Source: Klebsormidium nitens (taxonomy: Eukaryota; Streptophyta; Klebsormidiophyceae; Klebsormidiales; Klebsormidiaceae). From it: a stretch of 64,000 nt of DNA. Shown piece after piece: positions 45,701 through 57,923 of this stretch. The stretch covers positions 66,054 through 130,053 of the forward strand of contig DF237067.1 in NCBI GenBank assembly GCA_000708835.1, given 5' to 3'. Each line of letters begins with the position of its first letter. Position 1 is the first letter of the stretch. The position numbers were made by a program, and so were the translations under genes. A model generated the notes under the pieces. The model saw only the letters and a program-made list of their open reading frames with translations, was not told the DNA's origin and searched no databases.

Positions 45701-46779
45701 TGAACCACGCCAAGTGGTGGATCATCAAGTGGGGCTGCCTCTTCACGTTCATCATGCTCATCCTGTGGCCCATCGCCACGCTGCCCGCGCGCGAGTTCAA
45801 CCTCGGCTACTTCACCTTCTGGGGTGAGCATGAACCCCTTCTTTCTGCCGAGGTGCTGCCCTCAAGCGGGAGTCCGATTTATGCGAGATTGATCAGGAGT
45901 CCGATATGCGAGATTTGGTTGGGAACCCGATTCTGCGAGATTGGTTGGGAACCCGATTATGCGAGATGGATTGGGAGTCCAGAGTATGCGGGATTGACTG
46001 GGAGTTCAATTTATGCGCGAGAATTCGACAAGGCAACGGTTCCTTCAAAGCGAGGGTCAAGTTGATGGCTGCGCTTGGTCTGACCTTACCCTTCGCGTCT
46101 AACCCGTCCTGTTTGTGCGACGCCCTTTTAAAACCCCCGTCGGTCCGCTTGCTTTGCAGTGGTGATCGTGCTTGCATGGGGCACCATCGCATCCATTGTG
46201 ATCATCGTGATGCCGCTGTGGGAGTCGTGGGCGGGCATCAGCATCGTGCTCACCGGCCTCTTCACCTCCGACATCATGTACAAGAAGATCGAGGTCAGCA
46301 CCCCCGCGCGCAGACCGTAAACCAGCCCGCACCCTCGCGCGATCGTCCAGTCAATAAGGATTGCACAAACTCTTGCGGATTCCTATCAAACAGTGCTTTT
46401 GGGGTCGGCAATATTGCTTCTTTGAATTATTTGGTTTTGAAGAAGTCAAAAGAGCATGGGGTCAAAAAGAGGATGGGGGCCGCCGACAGTTGGCTTTAAC
46501 GTCTTCTATAAGAAGAACCGAAGGTTTTATCCAACTCCGCTTAACTTTGTTCCTACAAGCCGAGTATCCACCTTTGTCTAACAAATAGCTACCTTGTCTT
46601 ACTACTGTGATTTGAGCCTTGTGTGGACACTGGAGACCCAGGTGAACTAACGTGATTTTGGTGCTGCCCCACAGAATCTGGATGCCAAGATCGACGCCAT
46701 CCTGCGGTCCAACCCCGAGTACGAGAAGGCCTACACGCACGTCAAGGCCAAGGAGATGTCGCCGCCGCCCAAGGATTAG
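39730..46779 (+). CDS. DUR3: DUR3 high-affinity urea symporter, intact copy
   Basis: Ion-coupled urea uptake at the plasma membrane; sodium:solute symporter family. Nineteen exons join in phase into 699 codons: 39730-39903, 40223-40269, 40429-40489, 41049-41068, 41321-41352, 41514-41640, 41914-41918, 42131-42201, 42429-42494, 42708-42786, 43027-43229, 43473-43583, 43863-44044, 44383-44583, 44869-45016, 45288-45410, 45613-45823, 46160-46293, 46675-46779. It matches plant DUR3 along its length: [20 protein letters not shown] near the N-terminus, [52 protein letters not shown], and [18 protein letters not shown]. About 14-15 membrane segments are apparent. The start has context CCACCATGG. Exon 7 is a 5-nt microexon. 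The paralogue upstream is broken, so this is the only functional copy here. Confidence 0.93.
41914..41918 (+). other. 5-nt microexon (copy 2)
   Basis: ATGGG between CTGCAG and GTGAGC. It bridges exon 6 (41640, phase 2) and exon 8 (42131) to give Arg-Trp-Gly. Skipping it would shift the frame. Conservation in both DUR3 copies, while the surrounding introns diverged, supports it. Confidence 0.83.
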
Positions 46780-48197
46780 GCGGAGCGCAGCGGCGCGGAA
46801 AAGTCGGTATCAGGGGTTGTGTTCTGAGAACTCACAGGGTACTCGAGACGCGGAAGAGGGGTGCCTCGTTACATTACTAATAGTGTCCCGTAGGTGGTCG
46901 TGCATCAGGTACGTAACTTAATCCCAGAGAAACGACGACGCAGTCTTGGTTCCTCAGCGGGAAGCGTTGCCGAGCTCGTGGTAGCAGCTGTCGAGCGGGG
47001 GTATTAAAGCACGTACAGGGTCCCAAAACAGTCACGAGTAGCTGTAATGGCTAGCGAAATAAGGAGGCTAAGGCAGATTCAACAGCAGGCTGATGCGGAA
47101 AGAGCCCACCTCCACGTGAATCTCGTAAGAGAGACGTTCTGGGTCCGCCGATGGTTTCCCGGCAGCGCTGTCTATCGCTTACATGGAAAACGGAAGCCGT
47201 GGGTAGAGCCAAGCAACTAGCACTGGCTAAAGAACTTAGCGTCACGTGTAAGGCCGAAGCTCGACTAAAGCAAATTAGGTTCGAGGGTTGTCCTAACACA
47301 ACTGTCATTTCATAAGATCGTGGAAAAGGATTTGCTGTCGTTCAGTACCTGTCATATCATGTCATTGGATCATTATGCCTGCGCATGTGCACTCGCTTAT
47401 CATTCGCAAGATTACAACGTCGAGATTCCTTCTAACGTGAAATTTACATGGCACCGATAATTGCAAGCATGCAGATATGTGAATCTTGTATGGAGACCCC
47501 CAAGAGTGTGCCCTAACAATGTATGCGAAGTTGCACGTCATAGTGACCGTCAAACTGTCGGACAGTTGGCTTTTGCTCGAGACAATTGCACCTGCCGCAA
47601 TGAATCGTTGTGAGGTTCGGGCAGACAATGCAGAATACGATGTGATTATAGAATGACATGCGACCGAGTGTATACATGCTTCAGAAGAAAGTCGGATCGG
47701 TAGATGATCAACTGAGTGACTCAAGTCAACAATCTACATGTTGTTTTCAAGCTGCAGAGGCAGTGCACGGGCCGCCCAAGGCTAGATCTATATGTCGAAC
47801 TCACCGGCTGATCCTCGATTGCTTGCATTAAGTTGCAGTACGGCTGCGCTCACATGCAATCGAGCTATGCTAAGTATGCAGCTATCAACGTACACCAAGC
47901 TAAGAACTTAGCTGCGTGATTGATGTCGGCCAGCTCCGTGCATCTCTGACTCCACTAGTGCATTCTGCGGCTCCTTCCACATAATCGTCGATGTAAATCA
48001 CAGCACGTGCACTTGCAGCCCGTGCATGCGTGGACCCCTCAATTGCGTGCATGAAAGGACCCCTGATATCCCTTGAAAATGTGCTGGGGATCAATTAAGC
48101 GCATGGTTCTCTCATCGCCTCACGGTGGGGTCTGAAACTATTATCCACTTTTATAGTCGATCTCCACGACGCGCTTCGTTCCAAGAGAAGCCCACCA
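46780..48197. other. Intergenic, 3' flank of DUR3 and unrecognised DNA
   Basis: The first about 550 bp match the flank of DUR3 copy 1. After 47325 no gene is recognised. A minus-strand frame at 47900-48094 has faint resemblance to a Copia integrase segment (DIRGPF, then YIDDY), too weak to call. Confidence 0.4.
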
Positions 48198-51100
48198 CTA
48201 GCTTGCGTCTGGGTCGTCGGCAATGTCATCCAGCGTGCCCTTCTCGCAGCGCTCGTGGGTGCGGTGCAGATCAATGGCGGCCAGCGCCTGGTTGCGCGTG
48301 TTGCCCGCGGCGTTGCTCTTGTACACGGCCGCGCTCACCGCCAGCTGCAGCTGCGCAATTACCTCCGGATGCACGCGGCCCCGCGCCAGTGCAGTCGCCT
48401 GGAAACATAGCGAAAAGAAAAGATATGCTCTCCGCACGCAGGAGTCAAGGCCGCCACAAGGGATGTATGATACTGGTGCACTGTTGCTGCAGTTAGAGGC
48501 TCGTCCTGAGAGTTGAGTGTTAAGTACAGCAGAACGAGTCGCTACTAACGGTACACATTTGCTAAACCGATGCCAGTCAAGAGCCTACAATGGGGATCTT
48601 GTGCCAGAGACGTTGTGGGACTCTTGCGCGGAGCTGCGAATTGAACTGCTTCCAAGTACGAGCGCCGAGCCCAACGTTCAGGCCAGGCAAGTTGGCACGT
48701 TTCAATCTCAAGTAGTCCACTGCTGAGGACAGTGCCAGCGCCGGGCGCGGGGCTGCCTGACCTTCTCGATGCGTGACACGATTGGGCCGCCGTTGTTAGT
48801 GGGCATGTGCTTGATCGAGCTCAGCATGCGCACCCACTCCGGCGAGTCCGCATCGTCAGCGTGCTCGCGCTCTGCGTCCTCCTGCATCACCGCACGTGCA
48901 GCGGGCGTCATTGAACGTCACCGTGCATCAAGCCGTCGTCTTATGTACCCCGAGTTTATCGAAGCAGTAGCAAAATCCGACGGACTCAAGGCAGGCCGGA
49001 GCCGGTCCCAATGAGAGGAGGCACAATGCCGCATATTCTCGTGTGCGATTCTGATGAAAATAGAATGGTGCACGCCGATGTCAAGTCGACAAATCTGTGG
49101 CTTGCCCGACGAACCATGCCCGAAGCAGGCGAGGATCCCCTTACAAAATCAACAACCGGGCCGTCACCGCACGGCATAGGTGCTCTTTCAAGACTTCGAG
49201 ATCTTCTTGAAGATGCATGTTGCCTCGCTGAACGATGATCCTACCACGAGGATCCCCACCCGCCCAGCTGAACGGGTGAGAATGTGAATTGAACAAAAAC
49301 GCTTTGCCAATATAACGGCGGAGGCATCATCATGGCCTTTTGCATGAGAAACAGTTTGCCATGACGGCTGTGCTCGCCCAAATCGCTTTCGCCAAGACAT
49401 GAGCGGCTCATGCAGGAGCCCCACTGTAAGACGGTCTGGCTGCCCAAGTTCAATGAAGATCGCGTCTGCCGGCCCACACGGGACCTCCGCTCACCTCGCG
49501 TTTCCTGCGGTCCCTCTCCCGCCTCTCCCGCTGCCGCTCCATCTCGACCCGCTTCGCCTCGTCTCGTTCTCTTTGCCGCTGCCGCCTCTTCCGCTCACTT
49601 GCGGCCGTCGGGCTCTCGCTCGCCGCACCCCTCCCCCCCGCCTCGCTCTGGTTATCCCCTCGCAGCGCTCGGCACCTGTCACACACGATGCGCTGCATGC
49701 CGCCCGCCTTGTCTGGCGATTGAGGGTCCAGGTGTCCCTGCCTGTGCTGCTCGCAGTACGAATTGGAACACGTGGCGCACTCTGATTGAACGGGCTCCGA
49801 GCAGCGGTCGCTGGCGCAGGCGTGGCGGGGGCAGCACCAGAAAGAGTCCTCAGAAGTCGGGGCCTGGGAAGGAAAATATGAAAATTCAAGCGGGCAGAAG
49901 TGCACCGAAGCACACGGAGAAAGGACAACTCCGACAAAGTCAATTGGTCGACTTTCATGTCGCGAAAAAATGAAAGCTTGCGCCCTTCTTGTAACGATCC
50001 CGTCCGTTGATGGCTTTACTCCCTCGATCACGTTCAATCCAGCTTAAGCACGCCAGCTTATAGGGCGAAACCTACTCGACCTACACATCGATGCACACCC
50101 CTCATTTCCGTAAGCTTGAATATTGTCCTGCTTCGTGCACTTTGAAAAAAAGCAATCGACTGCCAGCTTCTTAAAAGGACCCCCTCGTCAAAGGTTGACT
50201 GCCAGTCTCCTCTCCAAAAGGCTGCCACGCAATTGCTCACCCGCGTCCCCAGGCATGCCACGTGGTATGCCTTCCAGCAGGGTGCTCCCCCCTCCCGATG
50301 CCCCTCTTGGCAGCACAGCAGGTCCCCCCCGTCCTTGCACAGAAAGCAGCGCTCCTCCCAGTCTTTCCGCGCCGCCGCCTGCTCCTCAATCGCCGCCAGG
50401 AGCCGCTCGTACTGCAGGTGATACGCGCGCAGCACAGCAGCGGGGTCCCGCGCTGCCAGGGCCGCCTGCATCAGTGCATGCTCCCTGCAGGAGCGGAAGC
50501 GGTAACGTATCTCCCTCCATTCTAGTCTGCCTCCCTTCGCTTCTCCGATGCTCAGGACCGCACTCTTGATGGCCCAGATAGGGGAGGACGAAAGACCGGG
50601 AGAGCCGACAAGAACTTTCGACGAGAGAATGCCGACCTCAAATTGTCAAAGTCGGTGACGATTCTGGGTCCGCCGACAGAGAAACCAAGCAACAATGTAA
50701 CGACTTCCCTAGGTGGCTCTTGCATAGAATCTTTCAAAAATTGATGGGTCAAATGCATGATTCTTCAAGACTTCGACACAATCCTTGCTGCGATCCAACT
50801 CAACTGCCGGCTCCGCTCTCTTGTTTGCCTCACCTGGCCAGCGCCTCTTCGTTGGTCTCCTCCTCCACCTCCTCCCTCGGCTCGTCGTCCTCTGAATCAT
50901 CCCCACCTGTATCCCCCGCACCTCCTTTCAGCCCCTCTCCCGCTGCGCTGCCCGGCCGGATCTGCGAAGAAGCCAAATCTTGGTTGAAAACTAACCGCAC
51001 AAAGCTAGGACTGTGCGTAAGTGGACGACATGTAAGTGGATGCATGGGCGTCCTTCTGAGACGCGTGCTTGCCCCATCAACTTCAACGGCACTGTCACTG

Positions 51101-52671
51101 ATTTAAAGAGCGGCTTGACAGCGAGATCTGGAGAAGAGGCGCACAAGTACGGACCTGTGCCGATTTGTGGAGCTCAGGGGGCGGGGACAGCTCCCGTCCC
51201 TTCCAGCCGTACTTGTAGTAGCGCGGGCGCAGCTTGCTGTGCCAGAAGCTCTTGACCATCTTGCCAGTCCTGGCAGAGGCGGCAGGGGGAGGGTGTCAGG
51301 GGACAGGCAGAGTTTCAGGGACATGGAAGAGATGGTGGAAAGGTGAAGGGCCAGAGGGGACGCTGTAGAGGGGTTGCCGAGAAGCAGGTCAACCCGTCCG
51401 TTATTGCGATGGCTAAAGAGTTGGTGGACGCCAAGTATGACGATGGGGGAAGCAGATCCAAGTGGATGGTTGCTTTGGGAAAACAAGTCCAGGCCGCAAT
51501 CGGCACCCTCTGTCAAACAGCCACGCTGGACTCATTCTCTTGTCAGCGACACCCACAAGGTTCCTGCTATGACGTCAGTCATTGTCGACCTTGCCAACGG
51601 GACAAACGCTGCCACAGCGCCCTGTTCCAAACGCGTTTCACAACACACCATTCTAATAGACTGAGTTGGCCCCAGTCAAGACAAGATTCTCAGATGCAAC
51701 AGTTTAAAGCACAAACAGAGCTTTCTCGAACCATAGAGTACCCACAGTGTCACCCCAGCCTCACCGTCCCGGCAGGAACTTGGCGACGTCGGTCCAGCAG
51801 TTGCCGAGGATGTAGCGGCCCACGAGCACCAGCATGGCCTCCTCCTCCGAGAAGGGCATGCTCTGCAGGTCCACGTGCTCCCACTGCGCCGCGCGCTGGA
51901 TCAGCTGCGCAGACAGCTGCTCCTTCCACCCCCCCGCGCTGGAGCCTGAAGAGAGATCAAAACAACGGCTTGAGAGAGCACTATTATGTCTGCCTTGATT
52001 GACTTGATTGCAGAGGGGGATTGCGCCAAGCCATGCTTGGCTGCAGTTGTCAGATGGTAGCCTTCTAGATTGAGCCAGAAACATTTTCAACACCAGTTGG
52101 GGGCCAAGTTGATCTGCAGGCGACACAAAAAGACTTCAGGGAGTGGCTTGCACTTTTCCCGCTCACCACCATAGTGCGACTTTGCTTTCTCAATGAAAGT
52201 GACAGCTTCCACCGCCGGCTTCAGGTCACTGGGCTTTCCAGTGACCGGCGGGCTTCTGAAGCCCGACCCCGCCCGCTGCAAAGGTCTGCCGGCAGGGGAC
52301 TGGGACAGAACTCGCGACCGCACTGACTCTGGCGGTTCTGTGAGAAGCTTGACGCCCGCCGAATCCTTGTTGACCTTGGCTGACGCCACCCTTTCAAACA
52401 CCGCCGCATTCTTCCCAGCCTGGGGCAGGGAAGTGTGATCTTCAGATTGGAAGATGGGAGTTCCTGACGGGAGCAGCAGGCTCGCTGGCACGGGCTGTGG
52501 CTCGTAGAGAAAGCTCCCGTAGTAGGCGGTCCCTGCATCCTGGTGCTGGCGCAGCTCGTCCAGCAAGTGGTTGTAGAAGAGCGGGTCAATCAGATCAGAG
52601 GCGCCGCGCTTCAACTTGCTCTTTGCAATTGGGCGGGAAGCGCTGGGAGGAAGCGGAGACGCCGCCGCCAT
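48198..52671 (-). CDS. Myb-like/SANT and PHD-finger chromatin protein
   Basis: Eight exons join in phase into 620 residues: 52671-52167, 51945-51765, 51269-51155, 50961-50834, 50484-50241, 49863-49495, 48881-48762 and 48398-48198. Residues 1-170 are polar. A Myb/SANT-like domain spans exons 2-3 (MPFSEEEAMLVLVGRYILG, then RTGKMVKSFWHSKLRPRYY). Next is an acidic stretch (DDSEDDEPREEVEEETNEE), then a PHD finger (CFLCKDGGDLLCC...CWKAYHVACLG). A further Cys/His-rich module follows (FWCCPRHACASDRC, CATCSNSYCEQH, IVCDRC), similar to the PHD-C5HCH tandems of NSD or NERD proteins. A highly charged Arg/Glu coiled coil comes next, then a conserved-looking end (HPEVIAQLQLAVSAAV). Such proteins read histone tails in the nucleus; the exact family is not recognised. 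The start is the first ATG of exon 1. Confidence 0.82.
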
Positions 52672-53064
52672 CTTGAAAGGTGATCCTCCTTACTGCATTG
52701 ATTGGCCTTCGAAAGGCGCCTCCAGGCAGCTATTAGTGTTTCAACTTTCTAACCACGTTGTTGTCCAACTTTCATTTCTTTTGGTGAATGGGAAGCGGTC
52801 AGCCCTCAGGCCCCAGGGCGATCCTCTTGGGTTATGGGCCGGGTTAGCCATGGCTGGATCCAAATAGTGGTTCTCATCACGCGTTCAGCTCGCTAACCCG
52901 GGGTTAAGGAGATTGTTCCAGGACCCCAGCACACCACAAATTCAATCACAAGGAAATGATGCCCAGGACTATCCCAATGATGGGTGGAGGACATAGAAAC
53001 TGAAGGGGAAGGCAAGGGGCGAGGGCGCAACTTGTTGGAAGGCTATTCGGCTGAAAAGCGCCCA
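52672..53064. promoter_or_regulatory. Shared upstream region of the PHD protein and the LPA1-like gene
   Basis: About 390 bp separate two divergent start codons, so both genes must use promoters inside it or within their UTRs. No TATA-like box is obvious. The LPA1-like frame stays open upstream to about 52984, so its start could lie within this interval. Confidence 0.45.
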
Positions 53065-55013
53065 ATGGCTCTTCTTTCCTGCAACGCTGCATGCTGTGCA
53101 GGACCTCGCTGTTTAGCGACGGGAGCTACGGCACAACCCACAAAGAAGCGGCTCCAGATAGTCGGTGTTGATCTGCTGCATCGAACAAGATTGAGAGAGG
53201 GCGTACCTCCAATCTTCAGTCTCACATTCCATCATTCTGTGTTTCCATCAAGCATAACACGCCATTTTCAGCAGAGTAGTAGCTCGGCGCCCTCACATCA
53301 GGCGAGGCGGGGGTTTTCTTGTAGAGCTGCAGGGAATGGAACCGAGAGAAGACCGGAATACAGGTCAGTGGAGTCCTCAATCAGATTGGCGCGAGTGACA
53401 GAGCTGACCACTGAAACTTTGAAATGAAAGCTGGACAATGTGGCGCCCGCTTCCTACATTGATTTGATTGTTTGCATGATGCATCAAAGTGCACAACCTT
53501 CTCTTGGCAGCAGTGAACCGCGCCTTACACCATCTGAGAATGGGATACTGTCTACGTAAGCCGTCTAATATAGACAATTCTTAACATGTTCACGGGGTTG
53601 AATGATGCTTACATTCAAAAGTGGTTTGATCGTCTCACTTTACTTTGTGCTTTTTGCAGCAAAGATGCTCGGGCACGAGCAGAGGTTCTTTCCCCCTTTC
53701 GAACAGTCCGGCAGTTCTTCTATATAGCATTTATGGCCTCTGGGGGTTTAGGGACTTTGATCACATTGAGCAAGGTCGCAGCAAGTCTTAGTGGGATTGA
53801 CAACGGGGTCCCGCTTGAGTCCATGTTGAAAGACCTGGGCATTGATATCGCCGCGGTTGCCGTCTTCGCTTTCCTGTATTCTCAGGATGCAAAGGCCAAG
53901 AACGCCCAGCTAGCGCGTTTAGGGCGGGAGGAGAGTCTGGGCAACCTCAGACTTGAGTTGACAAACAAACAGACCGTGACCGCGAGTAGTCTACGAGGGA
54001 GGGCCCGCCTGATCATTGTGGCGGGTCCTCCGGGCCACATAGAAGCAGTGCTTGAATCAGCCAAGCCGTTCAAAGATCGGTTAGTCGAAAGGGGCTGCTT
54101 GGTTGTGCCGCTAGTGACGGAAGAAGCCAAGGGGGCCAAGTCCAGCGAGGCGGCTGCGTCATCCGAGGGGGCCTTAACAGAGTCGTCCAGCCCGTCGCCG
54201 CCTGCCGAGTACAAGGTCAACATCGAGACAGAGCGGCGGTGGAAGGCTGCACCGCTCTACACAAACGAATGGAGAAAGTGAGACCAAACTCATTCGGCCG
54301 CTGTCATGTCAGTGTGCTATTGTATAGTTGCCACGCGCTTCTTTCCAAACGCGATGACTAGTCATCTCGGCCATCAAGAATCAACTTCTCCATCTGCATA
54401 TGTATCACTCTCTTTCTGTCCACTACTGTGAGAATTTCTGAGGTAAGCGAAAGTGGTATATGTTGTCGTCCAATTCGATATGCAGGACTGCAACCTGGCA
54501 GTTCCTCTGGCGGTTTAAGCAGCACTTCTGGTGATGCGTTTGGGACCTTACAGACCTTGCTGTGTTCTTTCCAGGTGGCTCGAACAACAAATGGAACTGG
54601 CGAAAGTTGGTATGGGCACCCCCGTGTAAGTTCTTCTGGCTCGTTTTCTTATTTTTGCGTTGTGCTCTTACCTTGAACGAGCCAGTCTCTCTTCAGCTGA
54701 ACATGTCTAAAAACGGTGGACTAGCAGAGTGCCTCTGAGATAACTTGCTGTTTGGTGTCCTGCGAACATCGGCTGTCCTTCGAAGACTCCCATGCACGAT
54801 CTGGTTTCGGCAGGTATATTCCACTTCCACTTCTATTGGCTATCCTGTGAAGATTCTCATCCACGTTCTGGCTCCTGCAGATACATTTCACTTCGTTTAG
54901 ATGGTCGGGTGAGGGCCTCCGGCCTTGGCATCCCTCCCTGGCCAATCATTGTCGCCCAGCTTGGTCCGATGACAGGAAGCTCCTTCATGGATGGATTCGA
55001 TGGAGCCGTTTAG
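53065..55013 (+). CDS. LPA1: LPA1/Rep27-like photosystem II assembly factor, short form without TPR
   Basis: LPA1 (Arabidopsis) and REP27 (Chlamydomonas) are thylakoid proteins needed for D1 synthesis or assembly during photosystem II biogenesis and repair. Four exons join in phase: 53065-53363, 53660-54277, 54575-54625 and 54881-55013, giving 366 residues. Exon 1 is a Cys/Ser/Arg-rich leader typical of plastid import. Conserved parts are LSPFRTVRQFFYIAFMASGG (first membrane helix), LGIDIAAVAVFAFLYSQDAK (second helix), ARLGREESLGNL, and the C-terminal LRLDGRVRASGLGIPPWP. The tetratricopeptide repeats of full LPA1/REP27 are absent and there is no room for them in this model. It therefore matches the short LPA1-like paralogue type. 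An in-frame ATG at about 52984 is an alternative start. Confidence 0.87.
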
Positions 55014-56177
55014 AATAGTAAGCGGTTGTTGAGGACTCCGAGCAGCCTTTGTTTTCCGCGTTGTTGCATTTCTGCTTCGAGAACAAGCCGCACCGGCAGT
55101 CTACATACAGGCGCGGCCGCTGATGATTTGAAGCCGTTAAACAATCTTTTCGATGAAAGCGTTTGCCAACGCATCATCATGCAGTATATTAACGTGACCG
55201 CACTGCACGCCTTGCACCCTGGGTTCTCGTGTCCGCTGGGCCCGGACGACTCATAAGCAGCTAGTTGGCTTGATTATCGCGCGGCGAGCTTAGAAGTGGC
55301 CCAATCTGTGTCATCTCTTGACAAGACTCAAAGCTGCTGCAAGTCCTTTAATGCACCAACACGGCTTCTAGAATTGTCTGTTATATGGTCTTCAGTCGTG
55401 AACTATCTTTAAGATAGCTCAAGATAGCTGACGTGCTAGCATGGTTGATTCACCTAGCTCTCTAGGCTTAAATCCGACCCGGCACGTTTCTTGAGTTGTG
55501 TGTATATAAACCCATCAATGGAAATGATACCGCGTAGATTATAACGCATCAATCAAGGCATGCGGCCCACTGGCTCGTGCAGCGTACATCAACATATGCA
55601 CATGCTATATGGGCGGCTCGGCCATGCGCCTGCATGGCATGATATGTATATGCATGATTGGACAAGTGACGATTTTATTATCGACCAGTCCTGCTTGATT
55701 AAGTATGGGGATTAGCATCAGGATCCTTCTGGACATCCGAAACAAAGATTCATTTGAGGACCAACAAGCTAGAGACGCAGGCAGGCAATGCGTAGTGTAG
55801 CCCGGTCATACTGCTCTTAGTAGGAAAACGAAAACGAATTCTATTTAGAACGTACAGGGAACCACTACTAGATAGCTTAGGATGGATAAGTATGTGTGAA
55901 AGGTTCCAAAAATGAACGTCCGTTGGCATATTTTTACAGTATGTACACAGGGCAACTGCTTAATCCTGCTAGTGTGCAGCATATGGGTTACTAATCTAAT
56001 TGCACAGAGCAGCACCTCCTTTTAAGTCGACCGCTTGTTTCAAGCGATATATGTCCCAACGCTCGAATCGGCAATCGTTTTCGTATGTCCCCTGAAAGAT
56101 TTGATAGAGATCAAACGCAGGATATGTTGCCTTTCAGCTTTCTATATGTACAGTATCTGCACAAAACTACGGCGATC
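55014..56177. other. Intergenic, nothing recognised
   Basis: 3' flank of the LPA1-like gene followed by AT-leaning sequence. No credible frame or repeat. The region 55400-55440 has short internal repeats (AAGATAGCTC...AAGATAGCTG). Confidence 0.4.
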
Positions 56178-57165
56178 TCATCCTTGTTGTAGTGAGAATT
56201 TAGGCACCCCCATAAAGTACGCCAGCAGATGTTGTATGCTTGTCCAGCTTCGTCCAATTAGGTCGAATGGAAGTTGTGTCGGAAAGCTCTCACTTGGGTG
56301 CGAGTCTGAGAAAGCAACAACCTCGTAGGTGGCAAGTAGGCTGTCGTCGAGGCTAAGATTGTCAGGGTGGAACTCCGGTACAAAGTTCTCTGGTTGCTGG
56401 CTCACTGGAAGTGGGGGACAGGCTGAGGTGCCCGCTTTATGAATCTGCATACGGATGACAAGACCGACTTATCATGTGATACTACGGCCTAAGCTGGACA
56501 TAGATGTGCTGTATCATTGGGTAAGCAGGACATTGATCTGCTGGAGTCCTCCATGAGTGCCTCAAGTCATCCAGACAATTGACGGCTTACAAAGCCTTCT
56601 TTGACTTCAAATAGCCCGGATACCAGAACTTACCCTGTGCACGTTTGGAGCTGGAGCAAAGAACTTCTCGTACACGGAGGTCACTATGTCTGCCACTGTT
56701 CCAAGGCTAGACTCTGCAGACGACAAGCGGGGCGTGTTTTCTTAATCAAGGCATGGGCAATAAGTGTTATTTGAGCAGAGTAGCGAAGGGGCAGAAATTG
56801 TCACCAGGATCGCATCTGTTGTGAATGCTGAAAGTGCAGTCTATTACGGCTGCTCAGCATGCTGTCAGCTGCTGAGGTCGCATTGTCTTATCAGTACCTA
56901 TGATGAGCAAGTTGCATAAGTTGATGCTTCTCAGAAACTTGTTGGTCTGCACGGAAGTTGATACCTCACCTGCGGTATTTCTGACAGTCACCAGAGCACA
57001 TCTTACGAGAAACTCAACTTTCCGTGCACCCTGCTCTACAAAATGCGTGAGCTTGGGGGGATCATGTGCAACTGGCTCTACATTGCCACTGCCTTCTGAA
57101 GCGGGGTGTAAGAGCTCAGTAGGAACGTGTACCCTCTTCCGAATGCTCGATTCCATCTTCGACAT
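56178..57165 (-). CDS. Unrecognised 180-residue protein
   Basis: Three exons join in phase: 57165-56970, 56713-56634 and 56444-56178. The product is not recognised. It starts basic (MSKMESSIRKRVHVPTELL), continues with LTHFVEQGARKVEFLVRCAL and TVADIVTSVYEKFFAPAP, and has a Pro/Ser/Asp-rich second half. There is no signal peptide or membrane segment. It is divergently arranged with ENY2, about 760 bp apart. Exon 3 reads through a potential donor (GAG|GTTGTT at about 56324), so the true C-terminus may differ. The consistent splice phases argue that it is a gene. Confidence 0.55.
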
Positions 57166-57923
57166 TTCTCAAACTCTGAAGTTCACGTTCAGAAAACAGA
57201 ACTGCTGGTTAGTGATGTGAGCTACATCAGGCCAGTACCCTGCTGGCTGCCTCAACGATATCACAAAATCGAATGAAAAGCGAAGTGTCCTCCATTCGCA
57301 GTGGACTCGTACGTACTAGAAAACATTGATCCGTCAAGAAGCTGGTACTGAATGAGCATAGCATGCCTTTCTCTAGCAGAGATCGCAATCAGAATGGAAG
57401 CCACAGCTTGCCCGTATTGCAGCTGGAAGGCGCCTCAAACTTAAAAGTTTCAGCAAGCTTCAATTTCAAGCCAGTGCCAGCAGGCTCAACGTTTTAATAC
57501 AATCACCGCCTGACAAAGTTTAGCGGTGCCGTTTTTCAGCCCTAATACAGTATGTCCTGCCAAGCTGCGTTTCTTGGCGACGTTTCAAGTTTCTGAAGAC
57601 TCTCTAAGTCGCTCATCAGATGTCACTTCCACAAGGAACGCCACTGTACTCTGTCGACTTGGGCGACGCTGCTCTGATTGATTCTGGAAGTTCTGCGGAC
57701 ACTTGGTATCGAAGAATCAGATGCATTGCCAATTGATGTCATTGTCATGTTGCTCAGCTCCCATCGCTAGGTATTTATTTTAGTAGCCCAGAGTCAAAGC
57801 AATGCTTTCAAATAGTAAAGTTCCCCTTTCTAATAACCTTTTGCATCACGCCACTGCCGTCGGTTGTTTCAAGGTGAAGATTGACTCAAGCAACCCGCTT
57901 CTTCAGGCAAAGCGCACTTTGGG
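57166..57923. promoter_or_regulatory. Divergent promoter region between the 180-residue gene and ENY2
   Basis: The two start codons face away from each other across about 760 bp. A small plus-strand open stretch starting with ATG at about 57619 precedes an exon-like donor and could be a 5' UTR or an upstream exon of ENY2. No classical core promoter elements were identified by eye. Confidence 0.4.

Larger units (their letters stand above)
39600..47325 (+). repeat. Segmental duplication, unit 2 (intact DUR3 unit)
   Basis: Direct-orientation partner of 23930-31625. Similarity extends from the 5' flank (GACGCGCTCCTCCACAC) through all exons to about 550 bp past the stop codon (AGATCGTGG). Persistent similarity downstream of the stop suggests a long conserved 3' UTR or a regulatory element there. 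Confidence 0.8.

Noticed and set aside
47900-48094. Minus-strand frame with faint Copia integrase resemblance
   Set aside because: Only two short words (DIRGPF, YIDDY) fit; the metal-binding and catalytic residues are not visible and no LTRs were found.
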